Shown here piece after piece: positions 55,712 to 63,188 of a stretch of DNA of 64,000 nucleotides (the stretch's first letter is position 1; the number at the start of each line of letters is the position of its first letter). This stretch comes from Pseudomonas mangiferae (GTDB taxonomy: Bacteria > Pseudomonadota > Gammaproteobacteria > Pseudomonadales > Pseudomonadaceae), in assembly GCF_007109405.1 (NCBI RefSeq), contig NZ_VJOY01000018.1, forward strand, positions 1 to 64,000, written 5' to 3'. The notes below the pieces were generated by a model. That model saw only the letters and a program-made list of their open reading frames with translations, did not search any database and was not told the DNA's origin. A program made the position numbers and the translations under genes.

Positions 55712-56024
55712 ATGTCTAAGATAGTCGCTGCGCCCTCAGGATGAAGTCGAGCGTCATCTGCCGCGGTCTGCGTTGGTGAAGAACAACAGGTACCACATGG
55801 GCGGTGGGTGGATCAGCTGTGCCTAGCGCGTGCTTCAAATCACTCCGGCCTTGTCGATGAAGGCGTTCTTCATCCGGAATGGCGAAATGGATCGGCAGGA
55901 CCTGCTGGAATTTCCCGCGGATCTGGAGAAACGGATAACCCGGCCTGGGCGGATATAGGGGATAAGCGGAGTATTGACCTTCGCCGTTCTGTTGGATGCC
56001 CGCTTCGGTACCGTGCTGAGGTGA
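55712..56024 (+). pseudogene. Broken fifth copy of the immunity-like gene
   Basis: From 55740 the frame reads DEVERHLPRSALVKNN and continues colinear with copy 1 to the end (FAVLLDARFGTVLR). By hand about two thirds of 94 positions are identical, without gaps. Two in-frame stops (TAG in CA*RVLQI and in GRI*GISG) and loss of most of the first helix (only traces between 55712 and 55739) show it is dead. Its GC and codon use are host-like, unlike copies 1-4, so it differs in age or origin. Confidence 0.85.
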
Positions 56025-56100
56025 GCGGTACGGGATGGTGCGAGCCGTCCCTGTCGCCGAGCAGGGCCGCCCCGGGTGGGCGCCCTGTCGGAGGGGACGA

Positions 56101-56382
56101 TCAGTCCTGGCGGCTGGTGACTTCCAGCAGGTGGTAGCCGAACTGGGTCTTCACCGGGCCTTGCACGACATTCAGCGGGGCGCTGAACACCACGGTGTCG
56201 AACTCCTTGACCATCTGGCCCGGGCCGAAGGAGCCCAGGTTGCCGCCGTCGCGGCTGGAGGGGCAGGTGGAGTGCTGTTTCGCCACCTGGGCGAAATCGG
56301 CACCGTCTTCGATGGATTTCTTCAGTTCGTTGCACTGGGCTTCGGTGGCGACCAGGATGTGGCGGGCAGTGGCTCGGGCCAT
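56101..56382 (-). CDS. ppiC: Parvulin-type peptidyl-prolyl isomerase (PpiC)
   Basis: The 93-residue protein matches the length of E. coli PpiC. It has ARHILVATEAQCNELKKSIE, FAQVAKQHSTCPS, GGNLGSFGPGQMVKEFD and QFGYHLLEV, the parvulin fold and active site. It catalyses proline cis-trans isomerisation in the cytoplasm. The start at 56382 removes an unrelated upstream extension. It is the first normal GC-rich gene after the immunity array. Confidence 0.92.
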   Translation of the reverse strand: MARATARHILVATEAQCNELKKSIEDGADFAQVAKQHSTCPSSRDGGNLGSFGPGQMVKEFDTVVFSAPLNVVQGPVKTQFGYHLLEVTSRQD

Positions 56383-56505
56383 GGGACGACTCCTTGTGGA
56401 AGAGGCCGCCGAGCCTACCGGAAACCGCGCCCGTTTCAAGCCGCATCCGTCGCGACCCGGCCGCGTTTCGACCTCGCCGCGTCACGGATAGGCGTGGCGC
56501 CCCGT

Positions 56506-57561
56506 CTACTTCACGGCCTTGACGATGGCTTTCACCACGCGCGAGGGGATCTGGTACAGCTGCTTGTCGTGCCCCGCGCGCTGGAAGACCAGGGTTTCCC
56601 CCAGGGACCAGACGACGGCGACGTTTTCCAGGGTGCAGCGTTCGTCCAGTTCCAGCAGCTGGCGCGTTCCCGCTTCGCAGTACTGGGCGTCCAGCACCAG
56701 GCGTTCGGCCGTGTAGTGGCCCAGGCCGAGGCGTTGGATGGTTTTCTCCGGCAAGGTTGTCAGCGTCCCGCTGTAGAACGCGATGATCATGGCGAAAAAC
56801 ACCGATGTATGGAGGGCGAAGCTCCATCCACCGATGGGTGTCGCCGCACAGAGGGCGGCGATGCCGCTCAAGACGAGGGTCACGCCTATCAATAGTGGCC
56901 ATTTGGCCGCGCCGCCCAGGAATTCCTCGAAGCGCGAAGCGGAATCGAACAGGGTGTAGGCCGTGAAAAGGCTGACCATCATCAGCGGCACATAGGCCGC
57001 GAATCCATAGTTCAGGAAGGCGAAGCGCGGAAGGCCGAAGCGCCATTGGAGCAACAGACCGCTGAGCAGGCCGACGCCGATTGGCGCGAATTTTATGTAC
57101 GTCACATAACTGGAGGGATCGTTCAGCAGGACCACCAGTTGCAGGGTGGCCAGCACCATGAACGGCAGGAAGAACGGCAGGATCAGCAGCGTCACGGCGA
57201 AAGGGGTTCGGTCCTCTTCGCGGTAGGGGCGGGCATAGCGCAGTTCATCCTTGATCGTCGGTTTTTCCAGGAAGAACTGGAAAATCACTGCGCCCGGCAG
57301 GAACAGCAACAGGACGATCGCCCCGATCACCACGACGCCGACCACCGCCGCGGCCAGCAGCAGCGAAGAGAACTGGAACAGGTCGAAGCTTGGGTAGAAG
57401 CCGTACTGGTTGAAGTAAGCCAGGAAGATGGAGAAGCCGAACAGCGGTGGAAAGACCTTGATCATCCAGCCGAGATGACGCTTGAAGGCGGCCTCTGAAG
57501 TAGCGATCAGTCGCATCATCGGGTCGTATTCGGAGACCTGCCTGTCCAGCCAGCGGCTCAT
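56506..57561 (-). CDS. Multi-pass membrane protein of unknown function
   Basis: The protein (351 residues from the ATG at 57561) has about eight hydrophobic segments up to residue 280. A C-terminal soluble part follows (LDAQYCEAGTRQLLELDERCTLENV and LVFQRAGHDKQLYQIP) with two cysteines. Starts at 57573 and 57612 are alternatives. Its plan, a membrane core plus a Cys-containing tail, loosely recalls the proteins at 44482 and 62228. No family was recognised. Confidence 0.65.
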   Translation of the reverse strand: MSRWLDRQVSEYDPMMRLIATSEAAFKRHLGWMIKVFPPLFGFSIFLAYFNQYGFYPSFDLFQFSSLLLAAAVVGVVVIGAIVLLLFLPGAVIFQFFLEKPTIKDELRYARPYREEDRTPFAVTLLILPFFLPFMVLATLQLVVLLNDPSSYVTYIKFAPIGVGLLSGLLLQWRFGLPRFAFLNYGFAAYVPLMMVSLFTAYTLFDSASRFEEFLGGAAKWPLLIGVTLVLSGIAALCAATPIGGWSFALHTSVFFAMIIAFYSGTLTTLPEKTIQRLGLGHYTAERLVLDAQYCEAGTRQLLELDERCTLENVAVVWSLGETLVFQRAGHDKQLYQIPSRVVKAIVKAVK

Positions 57562-57643
57562 GTTCGGTTCCATCCAGGTGAAGGGCGGCGATTGTCGCAT
57601 CGCCGCCCCCACGGCGACAGGCCCGCCGCCACGGCGGATTCGC

Positions 57644-58177
57644 TTAGTCCCGGGCCGGTTTCTCCGGCAGGCGCGCCAGGACCTGGTCGAGACGGGCGAG
57701 GATCAACTGGTCGATCTTCTCGTGGACCCGCATGATCTCCAGCTCGGCCCGCAGGTTGACCTCGAAGTCCAGGCTGGCGGCGAGGCGATCCTTCGCCGCC
57801 TGGCGGTTCTGGCTCATCATGATGATCGGCGCCTGCACCGCCGCCAGGGTCGACAGCATCAGGTTGAGGAAGATGTATGGGTAGGGGTCGAAGGCCAGGC
57901 CGAAGTGCTGCAGCACGTCGGTGTTGAGCAGCATCCAGCCCAGCAGGACCAGCGAGAAGCCGACGATGAAACCCCAGGAGCCGCCGATGGCGGCCACCCG
58001 GTCGGAGAGCCGCTCGCCGACGGTGGCCATCTGGTCCGACACGTCCGCCGCGTCCCGGGACACCGGGCGGTGCTGGTGGATCTTCTCCAGCACATGCGTC
58101 TCTTCCGGTTCGAGGGCATGCAGCTGCTTGCCGAGCAATTGTTGGGCGAGGTATTCCAGGGGATGGATCGTACTCAT
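57644..58177 (-). CDS. DUF1003 membrane protein
   Basis: The 177-residue protein has VSDQMATVGERLSDRVAAIGGSWGFI, then two helices and LAAVQAPIIMMSQNRQAAKDR, the DUF1003 pattern. A C-terminal helical tail follows (LDFEVNLRAELEIM). Function unknown; some members link to ion homeostasis. The gene lies about 80 bases upstream of the preceding membrane-protein gene in the same direction and is divergent from the CAP gene. Confidence 0.88.
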   Translation of the reverse strand: MSTIHPLEYLAQQLLGKQLHALEPEETHVLEKIHQHRPVSRDAADVSDQMATVGERLSDRVAAIGGSWGFIVGFSLVLLGWMLLNTDVLQHFGLAFDPYPYIFLNLMLSTLAAVQAPIIMMSQNRQAAKDRLAASLDFEVNLRAELEIMRVHEKIDQLILARLDQVLARLPEKPARD

Positions 58178-58279
58178 GGGGCACCTGTCGAAGAATCGTC
58201 CGTGTGTTCGCGGCCCCGATCCTGCATCGCCGCTGACAGGTTTGTCACGCAGCCCCGGGCTGCCTTACGAGGGATACCC

Positions 58280-59122
58280 ATGCGCCGCATCGTCCGTTCG
58301 TCCTTGCCGTTGGCCCTGCTGCTGGCCGGCGTCGTCCATGCCTCCGAGGAAAGCCGGCTGATCGAGCAGATCAACGCCCTGCGCGCCGAGCCGCCGGTCT
58401 GCGAGGGGCAGCACGCCGAGCCGGCGGGGCCACTGTCCGCCGACCTGCGGCTGTCCGAGCCCACCCAGACCGACATCGGCGCGCTGCAACAGGCCCTGAG
58501 CCAGAACGGCTACCCCATCGCCGCCCTGCAACTGATCCGTCTCTCCGGCCCGGCGGATGCGACGGCGGCCATGGCGGCCATGGGGCAGAAGTTCTGCCGC
58601 TCGCTGCTGGGGGCCCAGTACACCGACGTGGGCGTGTCCCGCAGCGGCCAGGAATGGCGGGTGGTGCTGGCCCGGCCGCTGCTGTCCGGCGGGCTCGGCC
58701 CCTGGGAGGTAGAAGGGCAGACGGTGCTGGAGGCGGTCAACCAGGCGCGGGCGACACCCCGTACCTGCGGCCAGCAGGCGTTCCCCGCGGCACCGCCCCT
58801 GGCCTGGAATACCGCCCTGGCCGAGGCCGCCCGTGCCCACAGCCTGGACATGGCCAACCACGACAGCTTTTCCCACCGCGGCAGCGACGGCAGCCTCACC
58901 GACGAACGCGTGCTGCGCACCGGCTACACCTGGCACCAGCTCGGCGAGAACATCGCCGCCGGCCAGGATTCCGCCAAGGTGACGGTGGACGGCTGGCTGG
59001 CCAGCCCGGCCCATTGCGCCAACCTGATGAACGCCACCTTTACCGAGACGGGCGCCGCCTACGCCACCGACCCCCGCAGCCAGGCCGGCATCTACTGGAC
59101 CCAGGTCTTCGGCGCGCCTTGA
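58280..59122 (+). CDS. Secreted CAP-domain (SCP/PR1) protein
   Basis: The 280-residue protein has a signal peptide (MRRIVRSSLPLALLLAGVVHA), an N-terminal domain with cysteines (PVCEGQHA, KFCRSLL) and a C-terminal CAP domain (about 155-280). The CAP motifs are AEAARAHSLDMANHDSFSHRG, LGENIAAGQ, WLASPAHCANLM and a final GIYWTQVFG. CAP proteins are extracellular, with varied and mostly unknown roles. The ATG follows GAGGG. Confidence 0.88.
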   Translation: MRRIVRSSLPLALLLAGVVHASEESRLIEQINALRAEPPVCEGQHAEPAGPLSADLRLSEPTQTDIGALQQALSQNGYPIAALQLIRLSGPADATAAMAAMGQKFCRSLLGAQYTDVGVSRSGQEWRVVLARPLLSGGLGPWEVEGQTVLEAVNQARATPRTCGQQAFPAAPPLAWNTALAEAARAHSLDMANHDSFSHRGSDGSLTDERVLRTGYTWHQLGENIAAGQDSAKVTVDGWLASPAHCANLMNATFTETGAAYATDPRSQAGIYWTQVFGAP

Positions 59123-59245
59123 GCCTGGGCAGGCCGCTCTTGTCGTGACCATGGCCGGGTCCGCCGCGACCGCCTGGCAGGTGGCTCGAACACCACGCCC
59201 GCGCGCCGGCTCTCACCTTCAGGACGCCCTGATCAGGAGAAGCCG

Positions 59246-59446
59246 ATGACCCCGCCCAACGACCGCCATGGCCGCTTTACCGAGGAGCCCACCCGCGAGG
59301 AACTGGCCGCCGGGGAGCCGGCCGCCGAGGAACCGGACGTGACCATGGTCGATGCCGGAGAAGGCGGACCCGGAGAGGACCCGGATTTCGACGAAGCCGG
59401 CGAAGGCGTGCCCGACGCCCCCCGTGACGAGGAAAACGCACCATGA
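59246..59446 (+). CDS. Small acidic disordered protein
   Basis: The 66-residue product is extremely rich in Glu, Asp, Pro and Gly (EEPTREELAAGEPAAEEP, EGGPGEDPDFDEAGEG) with no hydrophobic core. A GGAG element precedes the ATG. The stop overlaps the start of a second small acidic gene (ATGA). The coupled overlap and the ribosome-binding site support real translation. Function unknown. Confidence 0.5.
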   Translation: MTPPNDRHGRFTEEPTREELAAGEPAAEEPDVTMVDAGEGGPGEDPDFDEAGEGVPDAPRDEENAP

Positions 59447-59595
59447 ATCCCAAAGATCCGTCGGCCCATGGCCTGACCCCGCAGGACCAGGACGAGCACC
59501 GCAGCGAGCCCGATAACGCAGCGGATGTGCCCGACCCATCCCTGGAGGACGAACCGTCGGCGCCGCCGAATGCCGGTGAAAGCCCGTTGGGCTGA
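59443..59595 (+). CDS. Second small acidic disordered protein
   Basis: This 50-residue protein (MNPKDPSAHGLTPQDQDEH then PDPSLEDEPSAPPNAGES) overlaps the previous gene by four bases. It is acidic, Pro-rich and disordered. The two look like a translationally coupled pair. It may be a conserved Pseudomonas small protein, but I recognise no family. Confidence 0.45.
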   Translation: MNPKDPSAHGLTPQDQDEHRSEPDNAADVPDPSLEDEPSAPPNAGESPLG

Positions 59596-60061
59596 ATCAG
59601 CTAGGAAGGCCAGCCAGGATCGGCCGGATTTTCCCAAAGACGTCCTGGCACGACGTGCCTGAGGGCCCGCACTTATCGTGACGTGAACGGGGTAGTGCGG
59701 GTATCGGGCTTACTTCAGGCGCTCGGCCAGAACGGCCTGCGCTCGGCGCGGTGCAGAACGGGCAATCGTCGCAACCTCGCGTCGATCACATAGGGTTGGG
59801 CTGGCACGCTCACTTTCAGGCCCCTACATCGCCACCCTGCCTTATCGAACGGGTTGGTGGCTGTTTCTGAGCTTCTAGCCCATCTCGCCTGTGAAGCACG
59901 TCCGTTTCTTCAGGCGGAGCGTGCTGCGATTGCCCGGGCTGGTAGCGAATCCCGAGTCGGGTGTCAGTCAGTACCGACCATTCGATTCCCGTCTGCCATG
60001 CCATCACGTCACCCGATCCCGGCGTGAATCCTGCTTTCCCGAGCCTTCGAGTTCGCCGCCC
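59596..60061. other. Gene-free stretch
   Basis: About 465 bases with lower GC than the neighbouring genes. A 63-codon open frame on the minus strand (59816-60007) has no ribosome-binding site and no recognisable product. No tRNA, repeat or terminator was found. It may be decayed mobile or accessory DNA. Confidence 0.4.
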
Positions 60062-62053
60062 TCACTGAGCGCGGCGAATGGTCTTCATCAAATCCTCGGG
60101 GCTGATCTGGCCCACCACCGGCTGGCTGCCCGGCTGCGGCAGGCCGAGGATGTGGCCCTTGATCTTGCCGATCACGTGCATCTCGCAGGGCTTGCAGTCG
60201 AACTTCAGGGTCAGCACCTCGTCGCCATGGATCAGCTGCATCGGCTGCACCTTGGTGCGCACGCCGGTGACGCCCTTGGCCTGCTTCGGGCAGAGGTTGA
60301 AGGAGAAGCGCAGGCAGTGCTTGGTGATCATCACCGGCACCTCGCCCGTTTCCTCGTGGGCCTCGTAGGCAGCGTCGATCAGCTGCACGCCATGGCGGTG
60401 GTAGAAGTCGCGGGCCTTCTGGTTGTAGACATTGAACAGGAAGGACAGGTGCGATTCCGGGTACACCGGCGGCGGGGTGGTCTCGGCCTTGCGGCCGCCG
60501 CGGGGATGGGCCCGTACCCGGGCGGCGGTGAGCGCCTCGATGGCCTCGCGGCGCAGGGCCTTCAGCTGGGAGTTGGGGATGAAGAAGGCCTGGGGGGCGT
60601 CCAGTTCGATGCGGTCGGCGTGGTACTCGGTGGTGCCCAACTGGCCGAGCAGGTCGTGCAACTGCTCCAGCGCCTGTTCCGGCTTGTTGGCCACGCCGAA
60701 CGGCCCGTCCAGGACGGCGCGGGCACTGACCCCTTCCTCGCTGGTGGCGGTCAGTTCCAGGCGTTCCTCGCGCAAGGTGGCGACCCAGGTCAGGCTGACC
60801 CGGCGCTCGGCGGAGGTCTTCAGCAGCGCCTGCTGCCAGTTGTGGTCGAGGTTGCGCGACAACGGGTGGTTCGGGCGCAGGCGGTGCAGCCCCTCGGGCA
60901 TTTCGTTGGGCTCGACGCGGTAGCGGTAGCGCGTTTCGCCGTCCTCCTCGAACGTGCCCCGGGCCTCGGCGACGTTGGCGCGGAAGCCCACCACCTCGCG
61001 CTTCATCAGCACGTTGAGGCCATCGCCGTTGGACAGCGGCTCGCGGGTCGCCACCATCAGGTCGCGCTTGCCCACCTTCTCCACCACGCCCACCGGCAGG
61101 CCGGTGAAGGTGGGCGAGTCGAAGGCGCCGATATCGATCTTGCGCTCGCTGACGAAGTAGTCGGTGCTGCCCCGGTGGAAAGTCTTGTCCGGGTCCGGCA
61201 CGAAAAAGTGGTCGGTGCGGCCGCTGGAGGCGCGGGCCAGGTCCGGGCGCTCGGCGAGGATGCCGTCCAGGCGCTGGCGGTAATAGGCGGTGATGTTCTT
61301 CACGTAGCCCATATCCTTGTAGCGCCCCTCGATCTTGAAGGAGCGCACCCCGGCGTCCACCAGGGCGCTGAGGTTGGCGCTCTGGTTGTTGTCCTTCATG
61401 GACAGCAGGTGCTTCTCGAAGGCCACCACGCGGCCCTGGTCGTCCTTCAGGGTGTAGGGCAGGCGGCAGGCCTGGGAACAGTCGCCGCGGTTGGCGCTGC
61501 GGCCGGTCTGGGCGTGGGAGATGTTGCACTGCCCGGAGAAGGCCACGCACAGCGCGCCATGGATGAAGAATTCGATGGCCGCGTCGGTCTCGTCGGCGAT
61601 GGCGCGGATTTCCGTCAGGTTCAGCTCCCGGGCCAGCACCAGCTGGGAGAAGCCCGCCTGGTCGAGGAACTTCACCCGCCCCAGGGTGCGGATGTCGGTC
61701 TGGGTGCTGGCGTGCAGCTCGATGGGCGGGATGTCCAGCTCCAGGATGCCCAGGTCCTGCACGATCAGCGCGTCGACGCCGGCGTCGTGGAGCTGGTGAA
61801 TCAGCGCCCGGGCCGGCTCCAGCTCGTTGTCGTGGAGGATGGTGTTGATCGTGGTGAACACCCGCGCGTGATAGCGATGGGCGAATTCCACCAGCCGGGC
61901 GATATCGCTCACCTCGTTGCAGGCATTGTGCCGCGCCCCGAAGCTCGGCCCGCCGATGTAGACGGCATCGGCGCCATGCAGGATCGCCTCGCGGGCGATG
62001 GCCACATCGCGGGCAGGGCTGAGCAGTTCCAGGTGGTGCTTGGGTAGGGACAT
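60062..62053 (-). CDS. rlhA: 23S rRNA C2501 hydroxylation protein (RlhA, peptidase U32 family)
   Basis: The 663-residue protein closely follows E. coli RlhA (YdcP). It begins MSLPKHHLELLSPARDVAIA and has ELHASTQTDIRT, FIHGALCVAFSGQC and SANRGDCSQACRLPY. The C-terminal half includes NVYNQKARDFYHRHG and FDCKPCEMHVIGKIKGHIL. RlhA makes 5-hydroxycytidine at C2501 of 23S rRNA using prephenate and an iron-sulfur cluster. A TACAAT -10-like element lies at 62125-62130 on the minus strand. Confidence 0.93.
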   Translation of the reverse strand: MSLPKHHLELLSPARDVAIAREAILHGADAVYIGGPSFGARHNACNEVSDIARLVEFAHRYHARVFTTINTILHDNELEPARALIHQLHDAGVDALIVQDLGILELDIPPIELHASTQTDIRTLGRVKFLDQAGFSQLVLARELNLTEIRAIADETDAAIEFFIHGALCVAFSGQCNISHAQTGRSANRGDCSQACRLPYTLKDDQGRVVAFEKHLLSMKDNNQSANLSALVDAGVRSFKIEGRYKDMGYVKNITAYYRQRLDGILAERPDLARASSGRTDHFFVPDPDKTFHRGSTDYFVSERKIDIGAFDSPTFTGLPVGVVEKVGKRDLMVATREPLSNGDGLNVLMKREVVGFRANVAEARGTFEEDGETRYRYRVEPNEMPEGLHRLRPNHPLSRNLDHNWQQALLKTSAERRVSLTWVATLREERLELTATSEEGVSARAVLDGPFGVANKPEQALEQLHDLLGQLGTTEYHADRIELDAPQAFFIPNSQLKALRREAIEALTAARVRAHPRGGRKAETTPPPVYPESHLSFLFNVYNQKARDFYHRHGVQLIDAAYEAHEETGEVPVMITKHCLRFSFNLCPKQAKGVTGVRTKVQPMQLIHGDEVLTLKFDCKPCEMHVIGKIKGHILGLPQPGSQPVVGQISPEDLMKTIRRAQ

Positions 62054-62227
62054 GGCGTTCAGGCTTCGGCACGGGGCGGTCGGACGCAAGGCCCGCCGCC
62101 GGAATCGTTATAGGAAAGGGCGGCATTGTACCGGCGGATGACCGCCGGCGGGGCGAGGGGCGGGGCCGTTGATCGTGTGGGACAGGGGGCGGTGCTTCTC
62201 TGGTGGGCGGCCTTTACCCGGGCAGCG

Positions 62228-63040
62228 CTACCGATGGCGCTCGGTCGAAGGCGTCCCGCCGCTGGAATCCGGCGAGTCGACACGTGGTGAGCTGATGTCC
62301 GGCGAACCAACGCCCGGCGAATCGGCACCCGACGTATCGACGCCCGGTATGAGGGTCTCGAGGGTGTAGTCCTTCAGCGGCAGGATGCGGGTGCTCTCGC
62401 CGAGGATCAGGGCGATGCGCTGCTCGGATGCCGCGAACACGTAGCCCCGGGCGATTTCCCTCTCACCGTCCAGCAGCCGGACGCAGCGTTTGCCTTGAGC
62501 CTTTTCACAGGGCACCGCATAAGTACGGGCATCCCGCTCGATGGAGCGTACAGCGCCTTCCTCTCCCATGATCGCGGGCACGATCAGGATGCTGTTGATG
62601 ACCAGGGGCATCAGCAACAGGACCAGGCTGACCGCTAGGGCCATGCCCAATGCGACGACGATGCGCGCCAGGTGAGGCCGTCCCACCAGCCAGCGGGGCA
62701 TCCTGGCCCCCTTGAAGAGCCCGGGGTTATTGAACAGGTAAACGTATTCCAGCATCAGGAGCGCGAGCAGAAGCACCGTCGAGCACCAGGCCTTGGCACT
62801 CAGCAGTACCGAATACCAGCCCATGCCGATATTGAGCGCTGCGACATACGCGCTGACGAAGGTATCCGCCAGCGTGAGGGGAAACAGGTCGACGGAAACG
62901 TTGAAATGGCGAGCGTACGCCTGATAGTGCGCCATACCGATCAGGTAGGCGAACCCATACCCGACTACCCCGAGCAGTGGCAGGAAGGCCAGCCAGTTGA
63001 AGCGCACCCGGGGCGCCTTGGTTGCGTTGTCGTCAGTCAT
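62228..63040 (-). CDS. Membrane protein with repeat-encoded Ser-Pro tail
   Basis: The 270-residue protein has four hydrophobic segments (about 14-33, 55-75, 80-100 and 125-155). A soluble domain (about 160-232) has two cysteines (AVPCEKAQGKRCVRLL). The tail (about 235-270) consists of pentapeptide units ending in SP, such as GADSP, GVGSP and RVDSP, encoded by 15-base tandem repeats. No family was recognised. The tail probably varies in length between strains. Confidence 0.65.
   Translation of the reverse strand: MTDDNATKAPRVRFNWLAFLPLLGVVGYGFAYLIGMAHYQAYARHFNVSVDLFPLTLADTFVSAYVAALNIGMGWYSVLLSAKAWCSTVLLLALLMLEYVYLFNNPGLFKGARMPRWLVGRPHLARIVVALGMALAVSLVLLLMPLVINSILIVPAIMGEEGAVRSIERDARTYAVPCEKAQGKRCVRLLDGEREIARGYVFAASEQRIALILGESTRILPLKDYTLETLIPGVDTSGADSPGVGSPDISSPRVDSPDSSGGTPSTERHR
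62258..62347. repeat. Six imperfect 15-base tandem repeats within a coding region
   Basis: Units of 15 bases, typified by CGAACCAACGCCCGG and CGTATCGACGCCCGG, run without gaps and stay in frame with the membrane-protein gene, encoding five-residue repeats in its C-terminal tail. Confidence 0.7.
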
Positions 63041-63140
63041 CTCTCATCCCTGTAGAGCGTGTTTGGCAAGGGTGTAAGCGGTGCGGCTTCCGCTCGGAAG
63101 CCCGTGTCCAAAGCCCTAGTGCGCAGGGCTTGGCAAGTCG

Positions 63141-63170
63141 GTAGGGTGGATGACGCTTCACCCATCCACC
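63141..63170. repeat. REP-like intergenic palindrome
   Basis: GTAGGGTGGATG and CATCCACC form an eight-base inverted repeat (GGTGGATG/CATCCACC). The GTAGGGTGGAT opening is the form of a dispersed Pseudomonas repetitive element I recall. Only one copy was noticed in this window. It lies between the 62228 membrane-protein gene and the diguanylate cyclase gene. Confidence 0.55.
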
Positions 63171-63188
63171 AAGAAGAAACGCTCCCCA

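Noticed and set aside
59816-60007. A 63-codon open frame on the minus strand
   Set aside because: No ribosome-binding site and no recognisable product; a transposase remnant was considered but no motif supports it.
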